A DNA stretch of 64,000 nucleotides from Anaerolineales bacterium (GTDB lineage: Bacteria > Chloroflexota > Anaerolineae > Anaerolineales > Villigracilaceae), in the NCBI GenBank assembly GCA_023382575.1, contig JAHDWC010000001.1, positions 5,173 through 69,172 of the forward strand. The letters run 5' to 3'. The position numbers were made by a program, and so were the translations under genes. Positions 17,278-25,691 of this stretch are shown in pieces (positions within the stretch are counted from its first letter, which is position 1; each line of letters begins with the position of its first letter). The notes under the pieces are model-generated. The model saw only the letters and a program-made list of their open reading frames with translations. It did no database searches and had not been told where the DNA came from.

Positions 17278-17283
17278 TATAAT
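17278..17283 (+). promoter_or_regulatory. -10 box of the steroid-reductase-like gene
   Basis: A perfect TATAAT lies 16 nt before the ATG at 17300. No clear -35 box is visible 17 bp upstream. Confidence 0.45.
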
Positions 17284-17299
17284 CGCGGACAAGGACCTT

Positions 17300-18043
17300 A
17301 TGATCTTCCCCGAATGGACGACCGCCAATATCACGCTTTATATCGTTCTGTTCATCGCCGCACTCGGCGCAGGACCTGTGATCTACTTTGGTCAGGCGAT
17401 GCTCGGAGAGGACAAACTGCGCTCAAAAGGCAAAATCCCGGCGCGAGTAGGCATGACGTTTCTGTATTCAGTACCCATCCTTGCCTTGTACATTTCCGCT
17501 AGAGATTATGTTCCCAACGCTAGTCCCATTCAGTGGACGGTGCTTGCCGTTGTTGCACTGCACTTCGTCAAACGGGTCTCTGAATCGCTTTTCGTGCATC
17601 GCTATTCCAAACCGTCTGGCTTACTGCCCACATTTCTGGTCGCTTCACTCTACTCCACAGCGGCGTTTGTCATTGGCTGGTTGAATCGCGCTCCCATCCC
17701 CGCCGTGGACGTTGGCTTCATCCTCGGCATTCTATTCTTCGTCATTGGAATCGCTGGGAATTTCTATCATCACAAATTGCTGGCTGACTTGCGTAAGAAC
17801 TCTTTTGACTACTTCATCCCAAAAGGCGGATGGTTCGAGTACGTGGTGTGTCCGCATTACCTGTTCGAGATTATCACCTGGCTGGGTTTCGCCATGCTCT
17901 CGCGTCATCTCGCCGTGTGGCTGATCCTGCTCTTCGTCATCGGCTACCTGACGGCACGCGGACTCCGCACGCTCGAATGGTACCGTCAAAATTTTTCAAG
18001 CTTTCCAAAGGATCGAAAAGCGATCCTGCCATTCATCCTATAA
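17300..18043 (+). CDS. Steroid 5-alpha-reductase/isoprenylcysteine methyltransferase-like membrane protein
   Basis: The 247-residue protein has about six transmembrane helices. Its C-terminal third matches the 3-oxo-5-alpha-steroid 4-dehydrogenase domain: GNFYHHKLLADLRK, then YFIPKGGWFEYVVCPHYL, then EIITWLGFA. In that family the domain binds NADPH and reduces a lipid double bond; the wider superfamily also includes phospholipid and isoprenylcysteine methyltransferases. The arrangement is closer to eukaryotic SRD5A/TECR-like proteins than to ordinary bacterial reductases. The substrate is unknown. It is followed 21 nt later by another membrane protein gene. Confidence 0.75.
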   Translation: MIFPEWTTANITLYIVLFIAALGAGPVIYFGQAMLGEDKLRSKGKIPARVGMTFLYSVPILALYISARDYVPNASPIQWTVLAVVALHFVKRVSESLFVHRYSKPSGLLPTFLVASLYSTAAFVIGWLNRAPIPAVDVGFILGILFFVIGIAGNFYHHKLLADLRKNSFDYFIPKGGWFEYVVCPHYLFEIITWLGFAMLSRHLAVWLILLFVIGYLTARGLRTLEWYRQNFSSFPKDRKAILPFIL

Positions 18044-18064
18044 ACCATAGATTGGAGATTTAAT

Positions 18065-18460
18065 ATGTACGCTTTGCTTCCCCTTCATTCCTACCTGCGC
18101 TGGTTGATCGTGATCGTCGCCGTCACTGCCATCGTCAAATTTGCCATTGGCTGGCTGCGTGGTGGCGCCTTCAAAGGCATGGATCGCGGCCTTGCCTCAG
18201 GCTTTGCCGGATTGATGGATCTTCAAGTGCTGCTTGGGCTTATCATTCTTATCGGGTTGGGTGGCAGTGAAGGCTACCCAATGGTGCGCATCGAACATGG
18301 CGTCACCATGATCCTTGCCGCGGTTGTCGGTCACCTGCCTGCCCGCTGGAAGAACGCTGCCGATGACATTCGCTTCCGCAATACACTCTTCTGCATTCTC
18401 GGCGCTCTGCTGTTGGTCTTCGTCGGCGTGATGCGCCTGCCCGGCGGGTGGAACCGCTAA
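18065..18460 (+). CDS. Small four-helix membrane protein
   Basis: The 131-residue protein has four hydrophobic helices at about residues 10-30, 45-68, 78-95 and 108-127. The N-terminal sequence HSYLRWLIVIVAVTAIVKF resembles small membrane proteins sometimes annotated as 'cytochrome b' in Bacteroidetes. Histidines at positions 8 and 79 could ligate heme, but this is unproven. The ribosome-binding site GGAGATTTAAT precedes the start. It lies downstream of the steroid-reductase-like gene in the same orientation. Confidence 0.7.
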   Translation: MYALLPLHSYLRWLIVIVAVTAIVKFAIGWLRGGAFKGMDRGLASGFAGLMDLQVLLGLIILIGLGGSEGYPMVRIEHGVTMILAAVVGHLPARWKNAADDIRFRNTLFCILGALLLVFVGVMRLPGGWNR

Positions 18461-18479
18461 CGGGTCCGGTTTGAAGCGC

Positions 18480-18505
18480 AACAGCCTCGCATATGCGAGG
18501 CTGTT
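18480..18505 (+). terminator. Perfect palindromic hairpin
   Basis: A 26-nt palindrome centred at 18492/18493 (arms AACAGCCTCGCAT and its complement) lies between two membrane protein genes. There is no long T-run, so it may be a weak terminator or an mRNA stabiliser. Confidence 0.5.
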
Positions 18506-18514
18506 ATTCATCAC

Positions 18515-19105
18515 ATGAAACGAATCATTTTGCTCGGTCCCGTTTTATTCGCTGTCGTGCTCGCCACACTCACGTTCATCGAGTATGACTTTTTGTTGAG
18601 CCTTGGCTGGCATCCCATCAACGACCCAACCTTCGACTGGCCGAGTGGGCTGGCGCTTGGCAGATATGGATGGATCATGACCGCGACCTTCATCGTCAGC
18701 GGACTCATCATGATCCTTTTCGCCATCTGCCTCTTTCTGGATCTCAAACGGAGTCGCGCCTCTCAAATCGGTTCCACATTGATGGCGTTTGCCGGTTTAT
18801 TTCTCGCCGCCCTAGCCTTCACCACCGACCCAACCATCCGCAACTACCCATCCACCTGGCATGGACGGTTGCACGATCTTTCGTTCGTATTTCTCGGGCT
18901 GACGTTGTTCCCCGCCATGATCGTGCTTGGCTTTGCGTTTTGGAACGATGCGCGTTGGAAAAACCTCGCCATTTACACATGGGCGACTCTCGCACTGGCA
19001 GGTCCCGCCTTCTTTCTCAAAGGCGCGGCGTTCTATGTTTTTCTTTTTGCGATTTTGTTGTGGAATGAAATTGCAGCCATCCGCTTGAACAAACTCAACA
19101 CCTAA
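18515..19105 (+). CDS. DUF998-like membrane protein
   Basis: The 196-residue protein has about six hydrophobic helices. The pattern GWHPINDPTFDWPSGLALG after helix 1, then FTTDP and TWHGRLHDLSF in the middle, matches DUF998 family membrane proteins, in which the conserved His of HGxxH faces the lipid or an enzymatic site. Function of the family is not established. The ATG lies only 10 nt after the palindromic hairpin and no strong ribosome-binding site is visible, so its expression signals are unclear. Confidence 0.7.
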   Translation: MKRIILLGPVLFAVVLATLTFIEYDFLLSLGWHPINDPTFDWPSGLALGRYGWIMTATFIVSGLIMILFAICLFLDLKRSRASQIGSTLMAFAGLFLAALAFTTDPTIRNYPSTWHGRLHDLSFVFLGLTLFPAMIVLGFAFWNDARWKNLAIYTWATLALAGPAFFLKGAAFYVFLFAILLWNEIAAIRLNKLNT

Positions 19106-19107
19106 AA

Positions 19108-20331
19108 TTACTTTTCCCTGATCAAGCCCTGATATTCCAAATACGTCGTCAAGCCGTTGACCCAATGCTGCACCCCATCCACGCGGATAGAGGGGTCATC
19201 GCAGGTGTTAAAGAGGCCGCCTTCGTAACGCATCTTTATTTCCCTTGTGATCTCAAAATTGCAATCGTTATCCGGCAGTTGACGCGCCTGCACGAACGTG
19301 ATGAATGTGCGGATCTCCCGATCAAGCCAGGCATGGTCTGCATCAGCAAGCGTCAACGCCTGCACCAACGCAGACAATGCTTCAAGTTTAGTCGCAGTAG
19401 AAACGCTCGAGTTGTCCGGATTCAATGAACGGACTTGCCCCACAATAATAAGCTCGGCAATTTGTTTGGCGTACGCCTGGTCAGCTTTGGTCAACGCATC
19501 GAGGCGGGCAAACATTGCCAGAGCATAGCTATGACCGTAATCTTCCGTCACAGGTTGGGTGAGCAAATACTCGTTGACTTCACGCGCCTGCTCCAGCCAG
19601 AACTCGTTATCGGTCATCTCATACAGCTGCAACAGAGCATATAAACTCTCGCCGTTGAAAGTAGGCGAAACGTAATCCGGGTCAACGGCGCCGGCAAAAT
19701 GCGGGTCAAAGGAATGGTAAAAGCCACCATCAGGTCGCTGCATCGAGACGATGAAATAGCCCAGGTCCACGGCGGAGGCGAGCAGATCCTGTTCATCGAG
19801 CATGACATTGCCTGTCGCCTGCCAGCGTTTGTAGATCGCATCAATCGTCGTGGACGCCCCGCCCAACGGACAAGCGCCATTCGTATACAGACACGTTCCC
19901 TTAAAGCGCGTTGAGTCGCTCAACAAGTTTTGGAGATAATGCTTCAACGCAAGGTCGCCCGCATCGCAATAGGACGAGTCACCGGAGATGCGGCAAACGG
20001 TATACAACGCACCCGTTCCACCCATCAGGCGGATATTCGAAGGCGTGGACGAACGATCATCATTCAAAAAATTGACTTGATACGGAAGTTCCCCGCTCAC
20101 TAATTGCTGGCGAACCAAATAATCCCCCGCTGAAAGGATGGACTGCTTCAAACGACGGTCATCATCGATGGGAAGCAGTTCGGGCGCACGCGCTGAAATG
20201 GCCGTCGGCACAACTGTAGGCACATCGGTCGCAATCACGGCTGGCTTGGGCGGTGTCCGATTCATCCAAAAATAAGTCGTACCTGCCAGGGCAAGCACGC
20301 TCACAATGACAAGTACGACTCGTTTTCGCAC
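19108..20331 (-). CDS. Membrane-anchored predicted alpha/alpha-toroid protein
   Basis: The 407-residue protein (GTG start) begins with a signal-anchor helix (residues 4-22) and a Thr/Pro linker, so the rest is outside the membrane. The remainder is helical with repeated patterns of about 50 residues (DYLVRQQLVSGELPYQ, DLGYFIVSMQRPDGGFYHSF, SLYALLQLYEMTDNEFWLEQA, KLEALSALVQAL). This is what is seen in six-hairpin glycosidases and related toroids. Cys pairs suggest disulfides. Glycan processing is possible but not shown. It starts 6 nt after the HAD hydrolase stop, as the last gene of a four-gene run. Confidence 0.65.
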   Translation of the reverse strand: MRKRVVLVIVSVLALAGTTYFWMNRTPPKPAVIATDVPTVVPTAISARAPELLPIDDDRRLKQSILSAGDYLVRQQLVSGELPYQVNFLNDDRSSTPSNIRLMGGTGALYTVCRISGDSSYCDAGDLALKHYLQNLLSDSTRFKGTCLYTNGACPLGGASTTIDAIYKRWQATGNVMLDEQDLLASAVDLGYFIVSMQRPDGGFYHSFDPHFAGAVDPDYVSPTFNGESLYALLQLYEMTDNEFWLEQAREVNEYLLTQPVTEDYGHSYALAMFARLDALTKADQAYAKQIAELIIVGQVRSLNPDNSSVSTATKLEALSALVQALTLADADHAWLDREIRTFITFVQARQLPDNDCNFEITREIKMRYEGGLFNTCDDPSIRVDGVQHWVNGLTTYLEYQGLIREK

Positions 20332-20337
20332 GGATGT

Positions 20338-21012
20338 TTATCCCACGCGTAGGTTCAGACGGTCTGTTAGATCACGCAAGGTCAGGGCAGCGATCGACGA
20401 GACTTTCATATCGCCAGTGGCTTCCATTCTCGCCGTCAATGGATTGGGAACCCACACGACGAAAATACCAGCGCGCTTTGCCGCCAACACACCATTGGGA
20501 GAATCCTCGAAGACCACCGCCTCATTATTGCGGACTTGAAGTTTTTCCAACGCCTTCAAGAAAATATCCGGGTGAGGCTTTGTCCTGCCGGGCTGTACAT
20601 CATCCTGACAGATAATATGATCGAACAAATGATAAATTCCAAGCCGCTGGACATGTGTATCCACCCATGAGTGCGGTGAACTGGAACCAATAGCAACTTT
20701 CATTCCCTGCATCTTCGCTTCACGGATGATCTCTTTGACTCCCGGAAGCACCGGGCTGGCGTGGATGATCGCATCCGCTTCCTGACGATAGCGAAGCCGT
20801 GAAGAAACTGCATCCAGCCGTCCCTGAGTCAGATGCGCAAGATGTTCAGCTGCATCAAAGTTCGAGACGCCATATCCGCCAATGGTCTTTTCCCATTCAT
20901 GCAAGGGGAGTTCAAACCCGTGGTCGCGATAGATGGATTGCCAAACCAAAACTTCGGGCGTCTCCGTATCGAGGATCAGCCCGTCAAAATCGAATATCAA
21001 CGCTTTTAACAT
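20338..21012 (-). CDS. HAD-superfamily hydrolase, beta-phosphoglucomutase-like
   Basis: The 224-residue protein is a complete subfamily IA HAD phosphatase. Motif I is DFDGLILDTE (residues 7-16), with Asp7 as the nucleophile and Asp9 as the acid/base. Motif II is the Ser in AIGSSSPH, motif III is the Lys in GRTKPHPD, and motif IV is VFEDSPNGV. A helical cap lies between motifs I and II. Such enzymes act on sugar phosphates or mutate them; the exact substrate cannot be read. ATG 21012 is chosen since it begins directly at the core strand and lies 1 nt after the upstream stop. Confidence 0.88.
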   Translation of the reverse strand: MLKALIFDFDGLILDTETPEVLVWQSIYRDHGFELPLHEWEKTIGGYGVSNFDAAEHLAHLTQGRLDAVSSRLRYRQEADAIIHASPVLPGVKEIIREAKMQGMKVAIGSSSPHSWVDTHVQRLGIYHLFDHIICQDDVQPGRTKPHPDIFLKALEKLQVRNNEAVVFEDSPNGVLAAKRAGIFVVWVPNPLTARMEATGDMKVSSIAALTLRDLTDRLNLRVG

Positions 21013-21013
21013 T

Positions 21014-21334
21014 TTATGGAAACCGCCTGACAAAATCTGAAATTGCTTCCCAAATTTTCAAATCGCTTACGCCTTCGCGGTTGATCAGGTCCATCATTTC
21101 ATTGACAGCTTTTCTCATCGTCCGGTATTCGCGCTGCGCTTCGGAATCTGAATTAAAGAAACGAGTGTGGTCGAGCCAGCCGTAAATATTCAGCGAAACG
21201 GAAATATATCCGCTGCCGCGTTTGAGCGTGATCCGTGCGCCGCCTTCATGCTCCTCATCGTAGAGGATCCTGCCTCCCTCGGGGCTCACTGTGCCAATGC
21301 TTCGTCCTTGATTAAAAGAGGACCAGCTACTCAT
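21014..21334 (-). CDS. Small 106-residue protein of unknown function
   Basis: The gene overlaps the acetyltransferase-like gene by 8 nt and sits 1 nt before the HAD gene, so it is in the same transcript. The first half is beta-rich (GTVSPEGGRILYDEEHEGGARITL, then YISVSLNIYGWLDHT). The second half is helical and charged (REYRTMRKAVNEMMDLI). There is no signal peptide or membrane segment. I do not recognise a family. An in-frame ATG two codons upstream (21340) is possible. Confidence 0.6.
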   Translation of the reverse strand: MSSWSSFNQGRSIGTVSPEGGRILYDEEHEGGARITLKRGSGYISVSLNIYGWLDHTRFFNSDSEAQREYRTMRKAVNEMMDLINREGVSDLKIWEAISDFVRRFP

Positions 21335-22244
21335 CCACATCGATTCTACTCATCTGTGTGGGCTGAACGCCCGCATTTGCGGGGACAACGCGCGCCGGCT
21401 GCCCATCCTTCACCAAACGCGCCAAATGCTTCACCATCACAGCCTGCCTTGCCGAAGCCTTGGCACCAAGGTCTTCCAAAACCGGCTCAAGCCAGGCCTG
21501 ATACGAACGAACATTAATGTACGCTGGACGATTGTTGCGATCCGAAAGACCCGTCACCAGCGAGACAATTTTATCGCTTACATCGCTTTCATCCGGCAGG
21601 ATCAGCGGTGTGAGCACGATCCCATACACACCATGCGAAACATTCGCAAAACAACGCGCCTCGGTATGAATGAATCCATCCGGGCGTTTCGGCGCAGGCT
21701 CGATGGGATGCAACAACTGCGGCACGATCTGATAATGAAGATTCTGCACCGCGGGCAAATTCAGCGAAGTCATGCGCTTCCAACCAGCGCCGGAACCTGA
21801 TTCTGTTTTCTCAAGCAGACTCACATCCCAAACCCTTTGCCATGCATAGACAGAAAAACCCGCCATGCGCAGTGCAGGGAAAACGTCACTGCTCTCGTCC
21901 ACTTCTGCAATAACGTGTGCGGCCTGCCACTCACCAGCCTGTGCTGAAAGATGCTCGATCAACGATGGCAGATGCGGATTACCTAAATTCGACGATGGTG
22001 CGAGATACAGCAACTTGGCATACGTCTCGCCGCGCGTGTGAATGACTCCGCCAAGTATGGGACTCCCATCCGTATTGCGGATTGCGGCATACAAATGCCG
22101 AGCCGGGTTGATGTACGCCAGCAGCCCCATCGCCCCCAGTGGATGTCCACGCGTCAACGCCCGCGCGCTGTCGAGAGTCAATACATCATTGCGATAGCGG
22201 GCGATGGTCGGGAGATCGAGAAGGTCGAGAGGGCGAATGGACAT
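21327..22244 (-). CDS. GNAT-like N-acetyltransferase (tandem fold)
   Basis: The 305-residue protein starts with SIRPLDLLDLPTIARYRND, the usual GNAT opening. It continues with GGVIHTRGETYAKLLYLAPS, a strand and loop like the acetyl-CoA-binding core, and VIAEVDESSDVFPALRMAGFSVYAWQRVW, the family's C-terminal strand and helix. Residues 150-290 have a second, more divergent repeat of this layout. The canonical Q/RxxGxG/A loop is not obvious in either half, so catalytic activity is uncertain. It heads the four-gene minus-strand run that includes a HAD hydrolase and an exported toroid protein. Confidence 0.65.
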   Translation of the reverse strand: MSIRPLDLLDLPTIARYRNDVLTLDSARALTRGHPLGAMGLLAYINPARHLYAAIRNTDGSPILGGVIHTRGETYAKLLYLAPSSNLGNPHLPSLIEHLSAQAGEWQAAHVIAEVDESSDVFPALRMAGFSVYAWQRVWDVSLLEKTESGSGAGWKRMTSLNLPAVQNLHYQIVPQLLHPIEPAPKRPDGFIHTEARCFANVSHGVYGIVLTPLILPDESDVSDKIVSLVTGLSDRNNRPAYINVRSYQAWLEPVLEDLGAKASARQAVMVKHLARLVKDGQPARVVPANAGVQPTQMSRIDVDE

Positions 22245-22252
22245 ATTAATTT

Positions 22253-22280
22253 ATAGGGGCACGACATGTCGTGCCCCTAT
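22253..22280. repeat. 28-nt perfect palindrome, REP-like
   Basis: ATAGGGGCACGAC and its exact complement are joined by an AT centre. It lies between pdxT (ends 22293) and the divergent-looking start at 22244. GGGGCACG..CGTGCCCC palindromes of this kind are widespread interspersed repeats in some Chloroflexota and cyanobacteria. It may also end pdxT transcription. Confidence 0.6.
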
Positions 22281-22292
22281 TATCTTACTACC

Positions 22293-22871
22293 TTACGACG
22301 CCAACGAAATAAAATATTCATGGAAGCGCGCATCGCCTGTCAATTCCGGGTGGAATGAGGTTGCCAACAGGTGTCCCTGCTGCGCCGCGACAATGCGCCC
22401 ATCTTCCAATGCACTCAAAACTTTGGCACTTCCGCTCACCGCTTCGATGATGGGCGCGCGGATGAATACCGCATGATATGGATGTTCCGTGCCGGTCGCC
22501 TTGAATAACTCATCAATCTCAAGGTCGGTCTCAAAGGAATCAACCTGCCGTCCAAATGCATTACGCTGAACTTTGATATCCATCAAACCGAGCAAGGGTT
22601 GATCGCGTCCAATATCTTTCGAAAGAAAGATCGCGCCCGCACACGTTCCCCAAATCGCATGAGACTTTCCAAACTCGCGCAACGGCTCGATCAAATTATA
22701 CGCGGTTGCCAGCTTGCCAATCGTTGTCGATTCGCCGCCGGGGATGATGAGACCATCCAAACCGTTGAGATGCTCGGGTAAACGTACTTCCGCTGTCTCC
22801 ACGCCAATCTTTTTCAACATGGAGATGTGTTCTGCAAAATCGCCTTGTAAGGCTAAAACGCCGATTTTCAT
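22293..22871 (-). CDS. pdxT: Pyridoxal 5'-phosphate synthase glutaminase subunit
   Basis: The 192-residue enzyme releases ammonia from glutamine and passes it to PdxS. The class I glutaminase triad is visible: Cys77 in WGTCAGAIF, His and Glu in FHPELTGD near 173-175. The family's LALQGDFAEH start and PGGESTT loop are intact. It is transcribed from the same strand as pdxS, 73 nt downstream, and a large hairpin lies in that gap. The typical family length is about 190 residues. Confidence 0.97.
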   Translation of the reverse strand: MKIGVLALQGDFAEHISMLKKIGVETAEVRLPEHLNGLDGLIIPGGESTTIGKLATAYNLIEPLREFGKSHAIWGTCAGAIFLSKDIGRDQPLLGLMDIKVQRNAFGRQVDSFETDLEIDELFKATGTEHPYHAVFIRAPIIEAVSGSAKVLSALEDGRIVAAQQGHLLATSFHPELTGDARFHEYFISLAS

Positions 22872-22884
22872 AAGTTCAAATAAT

Positions 22885-22937
22885 AGCTACCAGCGGTCAG
22901 CCATCATTTTTTTACTGAAAGCTAACTGCTGGTAGCT
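22885..22937 (-). repeat. Long hairpin between pdxS and pdxT
   Basis: The arms AGCTACCAGCGGT and ACTGCTGGTAGCT pair over 13 bp, with a further 3 bp after one mismatch and an A/T-rich loop. On the minus strand it lies directly after pdxS, so it may trim or attenuate transcription into pdxT and set the subunit ratio. Similar TCAGC/GCTGA palindromes occur as dispersed repeats. Confidence 0.55.
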
Positions 22938-22944
22938 GCTCTTT

Positions 22945-23832
22945 TTACCAACCACGTCCGGCGATCTTCTCGCCCTCGGGCATCTGCGACACATTGCGGC
23001 CCACCATGGCTTCGCCGAGGTTCTTGCTCACTTCGGCAAGGATGGAGGCATCCTGATCATGCGTCACAGCCTTAACAATGGCTTGCGCGCGTCTGGCAGG
23101 GTCACCGGATTTGAAAATACCGGAACCGACGAAGACGCCATCCACACCAAGCTGCATCATCAGCGCCGCATCTGCAGGAGTTGCCACACCACCTGCTGCA
23201 AAATTGACTACGGGCAAGCGACCCAATTCCTTCACTTCTTTCACCAATTCATAGGGTGCACCATTGTTCTTGGCAAAGGTCATCAACTCTTCGTCGCCCA
23301 TCACGGTCAACTGCTTGATCGCGCCGATCACCGTGCGAGCATGACGGACCGCTTCCACCACGTCACCAGTTCCTGCCTCGCCTTTGGTGCGGATCATCGC
23401 CGCCCCTTCACCAATGCGGCGCAACGCCTCACCGATGTTGCGGCAACCGCACACGAACGGGACTTTGAAGTCGTGCTTCAAGATATGATGTTCCTCATCT
23501 GCCGGAGTCAGAACTTCGGATTCGTCAATGTAGTCAATGCCAATGGCTTCGAGAATCTGCGCTTCCACGAAATGACCGATGCGGCACTTCGCCATCACCG
23601 GGATGGATACTGCATCCATGATCTTCAAAATCATATCCGGGTCAGACATGCGTGCTACGCCGCCATCCGCACGGATATCGGCAGGCACACGTTCCAACGC
23701 CATCACGGCACATGCGCCAGCATCTTCCGCGATCTTCGCTTGTTCGGCATTCACCACATCCATGATGACGCCACCTTTGAGCATCTGCGCTAAACCTTTT
23801 TTCTCAGTCCAAGTACCAGTCTTTGCTTCCAT
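22945..23832 (-). CDS. pdxS: Pyridoxal 5'-phosphate synthase, synthase subunit
   Basis: The 295-residue protein makes pyridoxal 5'-phosphate from ribose 5-phosphate, glyceraldehyde 3-phosphate and ammonia. The (beta/alpha)8 barrel carries the Schiff-base Lys82 in VMAKCRIGH, the aspartate in VIMDVVN near residue 25, and the second lysine and phosphate loops ([36 protein letters not shown]). Length matches the family. It is divergent from a MocR-type regulator, which by analogy with Corynebacterium and Listeria PdxR should activate it. A ribosome-binding site (GGAGTG) precedes the start. Confidence 0.98.
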   Translation of the reverse strand: MEAKTGTWTEKKGLAQMLKGGVIMDVVNAEQAKIAEDAGACAVMALERVPADIRADGGVARMSDPDMILKIMDAVSIPVMAKCRIGHFVEAQILEAIGIDYIDESEVLTPADEEHHILKHDFKVPFVCGCRNIGEALRRIGEGAAMIRTKGEAGTGDVVEAVRHARTVIGAIKQLTVMGDEELMTFAKNNGAPYELVKEVKELGRLPVVNFAAGGVATPADAALMMQLGVDGVFVGSGIFKSGDPARRAQAIVKAVTHDQDASILAEVSKNLGEAMVGRNVSQMPEGEKIAGRGW

Positions 23833-23863
23833 ATTACACTCCTAGTAAGTCATTTTGATTTTA

Positions 23864-23903
23864 CCATGTGGGCTTTCCTCACAATTTGACAAGCCCATCA
23901 TGG
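23864..23903. promoter_or_regulatory. Inverted repeat in the pdxS-pdxR intergenic region, candidate PdxR operator
   Basis: The arms CCATGTGGGCTT (23864-23875) and AAGCCCATCATGG (23891-23903) are inverted repeats with a one-base bulge and a 15-bp centre that holds a TTGACA (23886-23891). It lies between pdxS and the MocR gene, the place where such regulators bind. That it is the PdxR site is inference. Confidence 0.45.
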
Positions 23904-24076
23904 AAGTTTACGAAATTCCAATGCAATTGTAGAAGAAAATTGGCTTATGTTAAGAGCCAATAAATATGCAATCGCACCCATCCAATTTTGGGATTCCGGT
24001 GAGATAATAGAGAACCGTCCCAACCGTCGCGCAGAATTATCTAAATCCTGTTATGCCAATTCCATCCGGAGAAAAG

Positions 24077-25555
24077 ATGCGCATCCCACTTGACCGACAG
24101 AGTGATATTCCCCTCTATCAACAGATCGAAGCCCATCTTCGAAAGAGTATCCTTTCTGGCGCGCTGCCTCCAGAAACACGTCTACCTGCCAGCCGCCAGC
24201 TCGCCCATGACCTGGGCGTGAACCGCAACACAGTGGAGAATGCATATTCCGCTTTGGAAGCCGATGGGTTGGTGTTCTCACGCATGGGAAGCGGCACATA
24301 TGTCCTCACGGTCTATCCATTGCCTGCCATGCAAAAGAACAATGTCAACCTGCCTTGGCCGCTCTGGCAAACGAGTCTTTCCAAAAACATAATCTCAAAT
24401 GCGGATAGGGCAGATGAGATGCTCAAAGCGGGCGGACATCCACATCCCATTAGCTTTGCCAGCGGGTTGAGCGACGCGCGTCAATTTCCGGTGGAAGAGT
24501 TTCGCAAAGTAATTCAGTCGGTTATGCGGCGCGACCAGATCGATGCCCTCGAATATGGCGAACGCAAAGGGTATGCGCCCTTACGCGAAGGGATTGCGCG
24601 CATCCTGGCCAGTCAGGGGTTGCAAACACATCCGGAAAATATTCTCATCACTGCCGGCTCACAACAAGCGATCTTTCTCGCTTCACAAGTCTTGTTGAAA
24701 CCTAATGACATTATCATCGTGGAAGATCCCACATATCCCGCCGCCGTTGACCTGTTCCGTGCGCTTGGCTTTCAAATTGTCGGTGTTCCAGTGGATAGCC
24801 AGGGAATGCAAGTTGAAAAACTGGAAAAGCTTCTTCAGCAATATCATCCGAAATTGATTTATACGGTTCCCAATTTTCACAACCCAACTGGCACTTGCCT
24901 CAACAGCGCGCGGCGGCGACAATTGATCATGCTCGCAGATAAATACAACCTCCCAATTCTCGAGGACGACTTCGTCGGCGATCTACGCTATGAAGGTCAC
25001 GCGCAGCCATCGCTTAAATCATTGGACATGGGCGGACAGGTCATTTATGTCAGCACATTCTCAAAGATGTTGATGCCCGGGCTTCGCATCGGTTTCATCG
25101 TCGCAGATGGTCCCGTGAACGAAAGCCTGCTCAACTTCAAGCGCCTCAGCGACCTGGCAACATCAACGCTGATCCAACGTGCGCTGGATGCCTACATGAC
25201 CGTAGGACGTTATCAAACCTATCTCCATCGTTCCAGTCAGGTATTCCGTGCCCGTCGAGATGCGATGGTAAGCGCCATCAAAAAATATTTACCCAAAAAT
25301 ATTTCCTTTGAAGTCCCAAAAGGTGGATTATTCATCTGGCTTCAATTACCTCAATCCATCTCAACTAATGAGTTGCAGCCAATCGCATGCAAGGAGGGCA
25401 TGGCATTTGCTCCTGGAAATTCCTTTTTCATAGATGGGGTCAGCGGGGAGGATTGGCTTCGTCTCAATTTCGCCTCACAACCCGTAGACGATATCGAAGA
25501 AGGGATCAAGAGATTGGGAAGAGCGCTTCAACGGCTGAGAAATAGAAAGAAATAG
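24077..25555 (+). CDS. pdxR: MocR-family regulator, PdxR-like (GntR HTH plus aminotransferase fold)
   Basis: The 492-residue protein begins with a winged helix-turn-helix (DRQSDIPLYQQIEAHLR, ASRQLAHDLGVNRNTVENAY, SRMGSGTYV). It continues as a fold-type I aminotransferase domain (from about 110) with the PLP lysine in STFSKMLMPGLRIG and the NFHNPTG and DDFVGDLRY motifs. This is the MocR layout; members next to pdxS sense pyridoxal phosphate and switch on its synthesis. ATG 24077 is used since GGAG lies 8 nt upstream; a 24053 ATG would add eight residues without a ribosome-binding site. Name by context and family. Confidence 0.88.
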   Translation: MRIPLDRQSDIPLYQQIEAHLRKSILSGALPPETRLPASRQLAHDLGVNRNTVENAYSALEADGLVFSRMGSGTYVLTVYPLPAMQKNNVNLPWPLWQTSLSKNIISNADRADEMLKAGGHPHPISFASGLSDARQFPVEEFRKVIQSVMRRDQIDALEYGERKGYAPLREGIARILASQGLQTHPENILITAGSQQAIFLASQVLLKPNDIIIVEDPTYPAAVDLFRALGFQIVGVPVDSQGMQVEKLEKLLQQYHPKLIYTVPNFHNPTGTCLNSARRRQLIMLADKYNLPILEDDFVGDLRYEGHAQPSLKSLDMGGQVIYVSTFSKMLMPGLRIGFIVADGPVNESLLNFKRLSDLATSTLIQRALDAYMTVGRYQTYLHRSSQVFRARRDAMVSAIKKYLPKNISFEVPKGGLFIWLQLPQSISTNELQPIACKEGMAFAPGNSFFIDGVSGEDWLRLNFASQPVDDIEEGIKRLGRALQRLRNRKK

Positions 25556-25576
25556 CAGACAACATCATGTAAGTCT

Positions 25577-25611
25577 ACGGGCATTGGGCAACGAATCCAA
25601 TGCCCGTTTTT
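25577..25611 (+). terminator. Terminator of the pdxR-like gene
   Basis: An 11-bp stem (ACGGGCATTGG with CCAATGCCCGT) and a 9-nt loop are followed by TTTTATATTT. It lies 21 nt after the stop at 25555. Confidence 0.85.
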
Positions 25612-25625
25612 ATATTTAAAAAGGC

Positions 25626-25653
25626 TTGACTTAAAGATGTTAAGTGCTACAAT
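25626..25653 (+). promoter_or_regulatory. Promoter of the GntR-slipin operon
   Basis: TTGACT (25626-25631) and TACAAT (25648-25653) are 16 bp apart, a good sigma-70-type promoter. The start codon is at 25692. Confidence 0.6.
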
Positions 25654-25679
25654 ACATACAATGATACAATTAGTACAAT
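25648..25679 (+). promoter_or_regulatory. Four tandem TACAAT boxes, candidate operator of the YtrA-type regulator
   Basis: TACAAT occurs at 25648, 25657, 25665 and 25674, with steps of 9, 8 and 9 nt. The first is the -10 box. The array covers the expected transcription start and lies directly before the GntR-family gene, so it is a candidate autoregulatory site. Confidence 0.4.
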
Positions 25680-25691
25680 ATACAGAAACCT

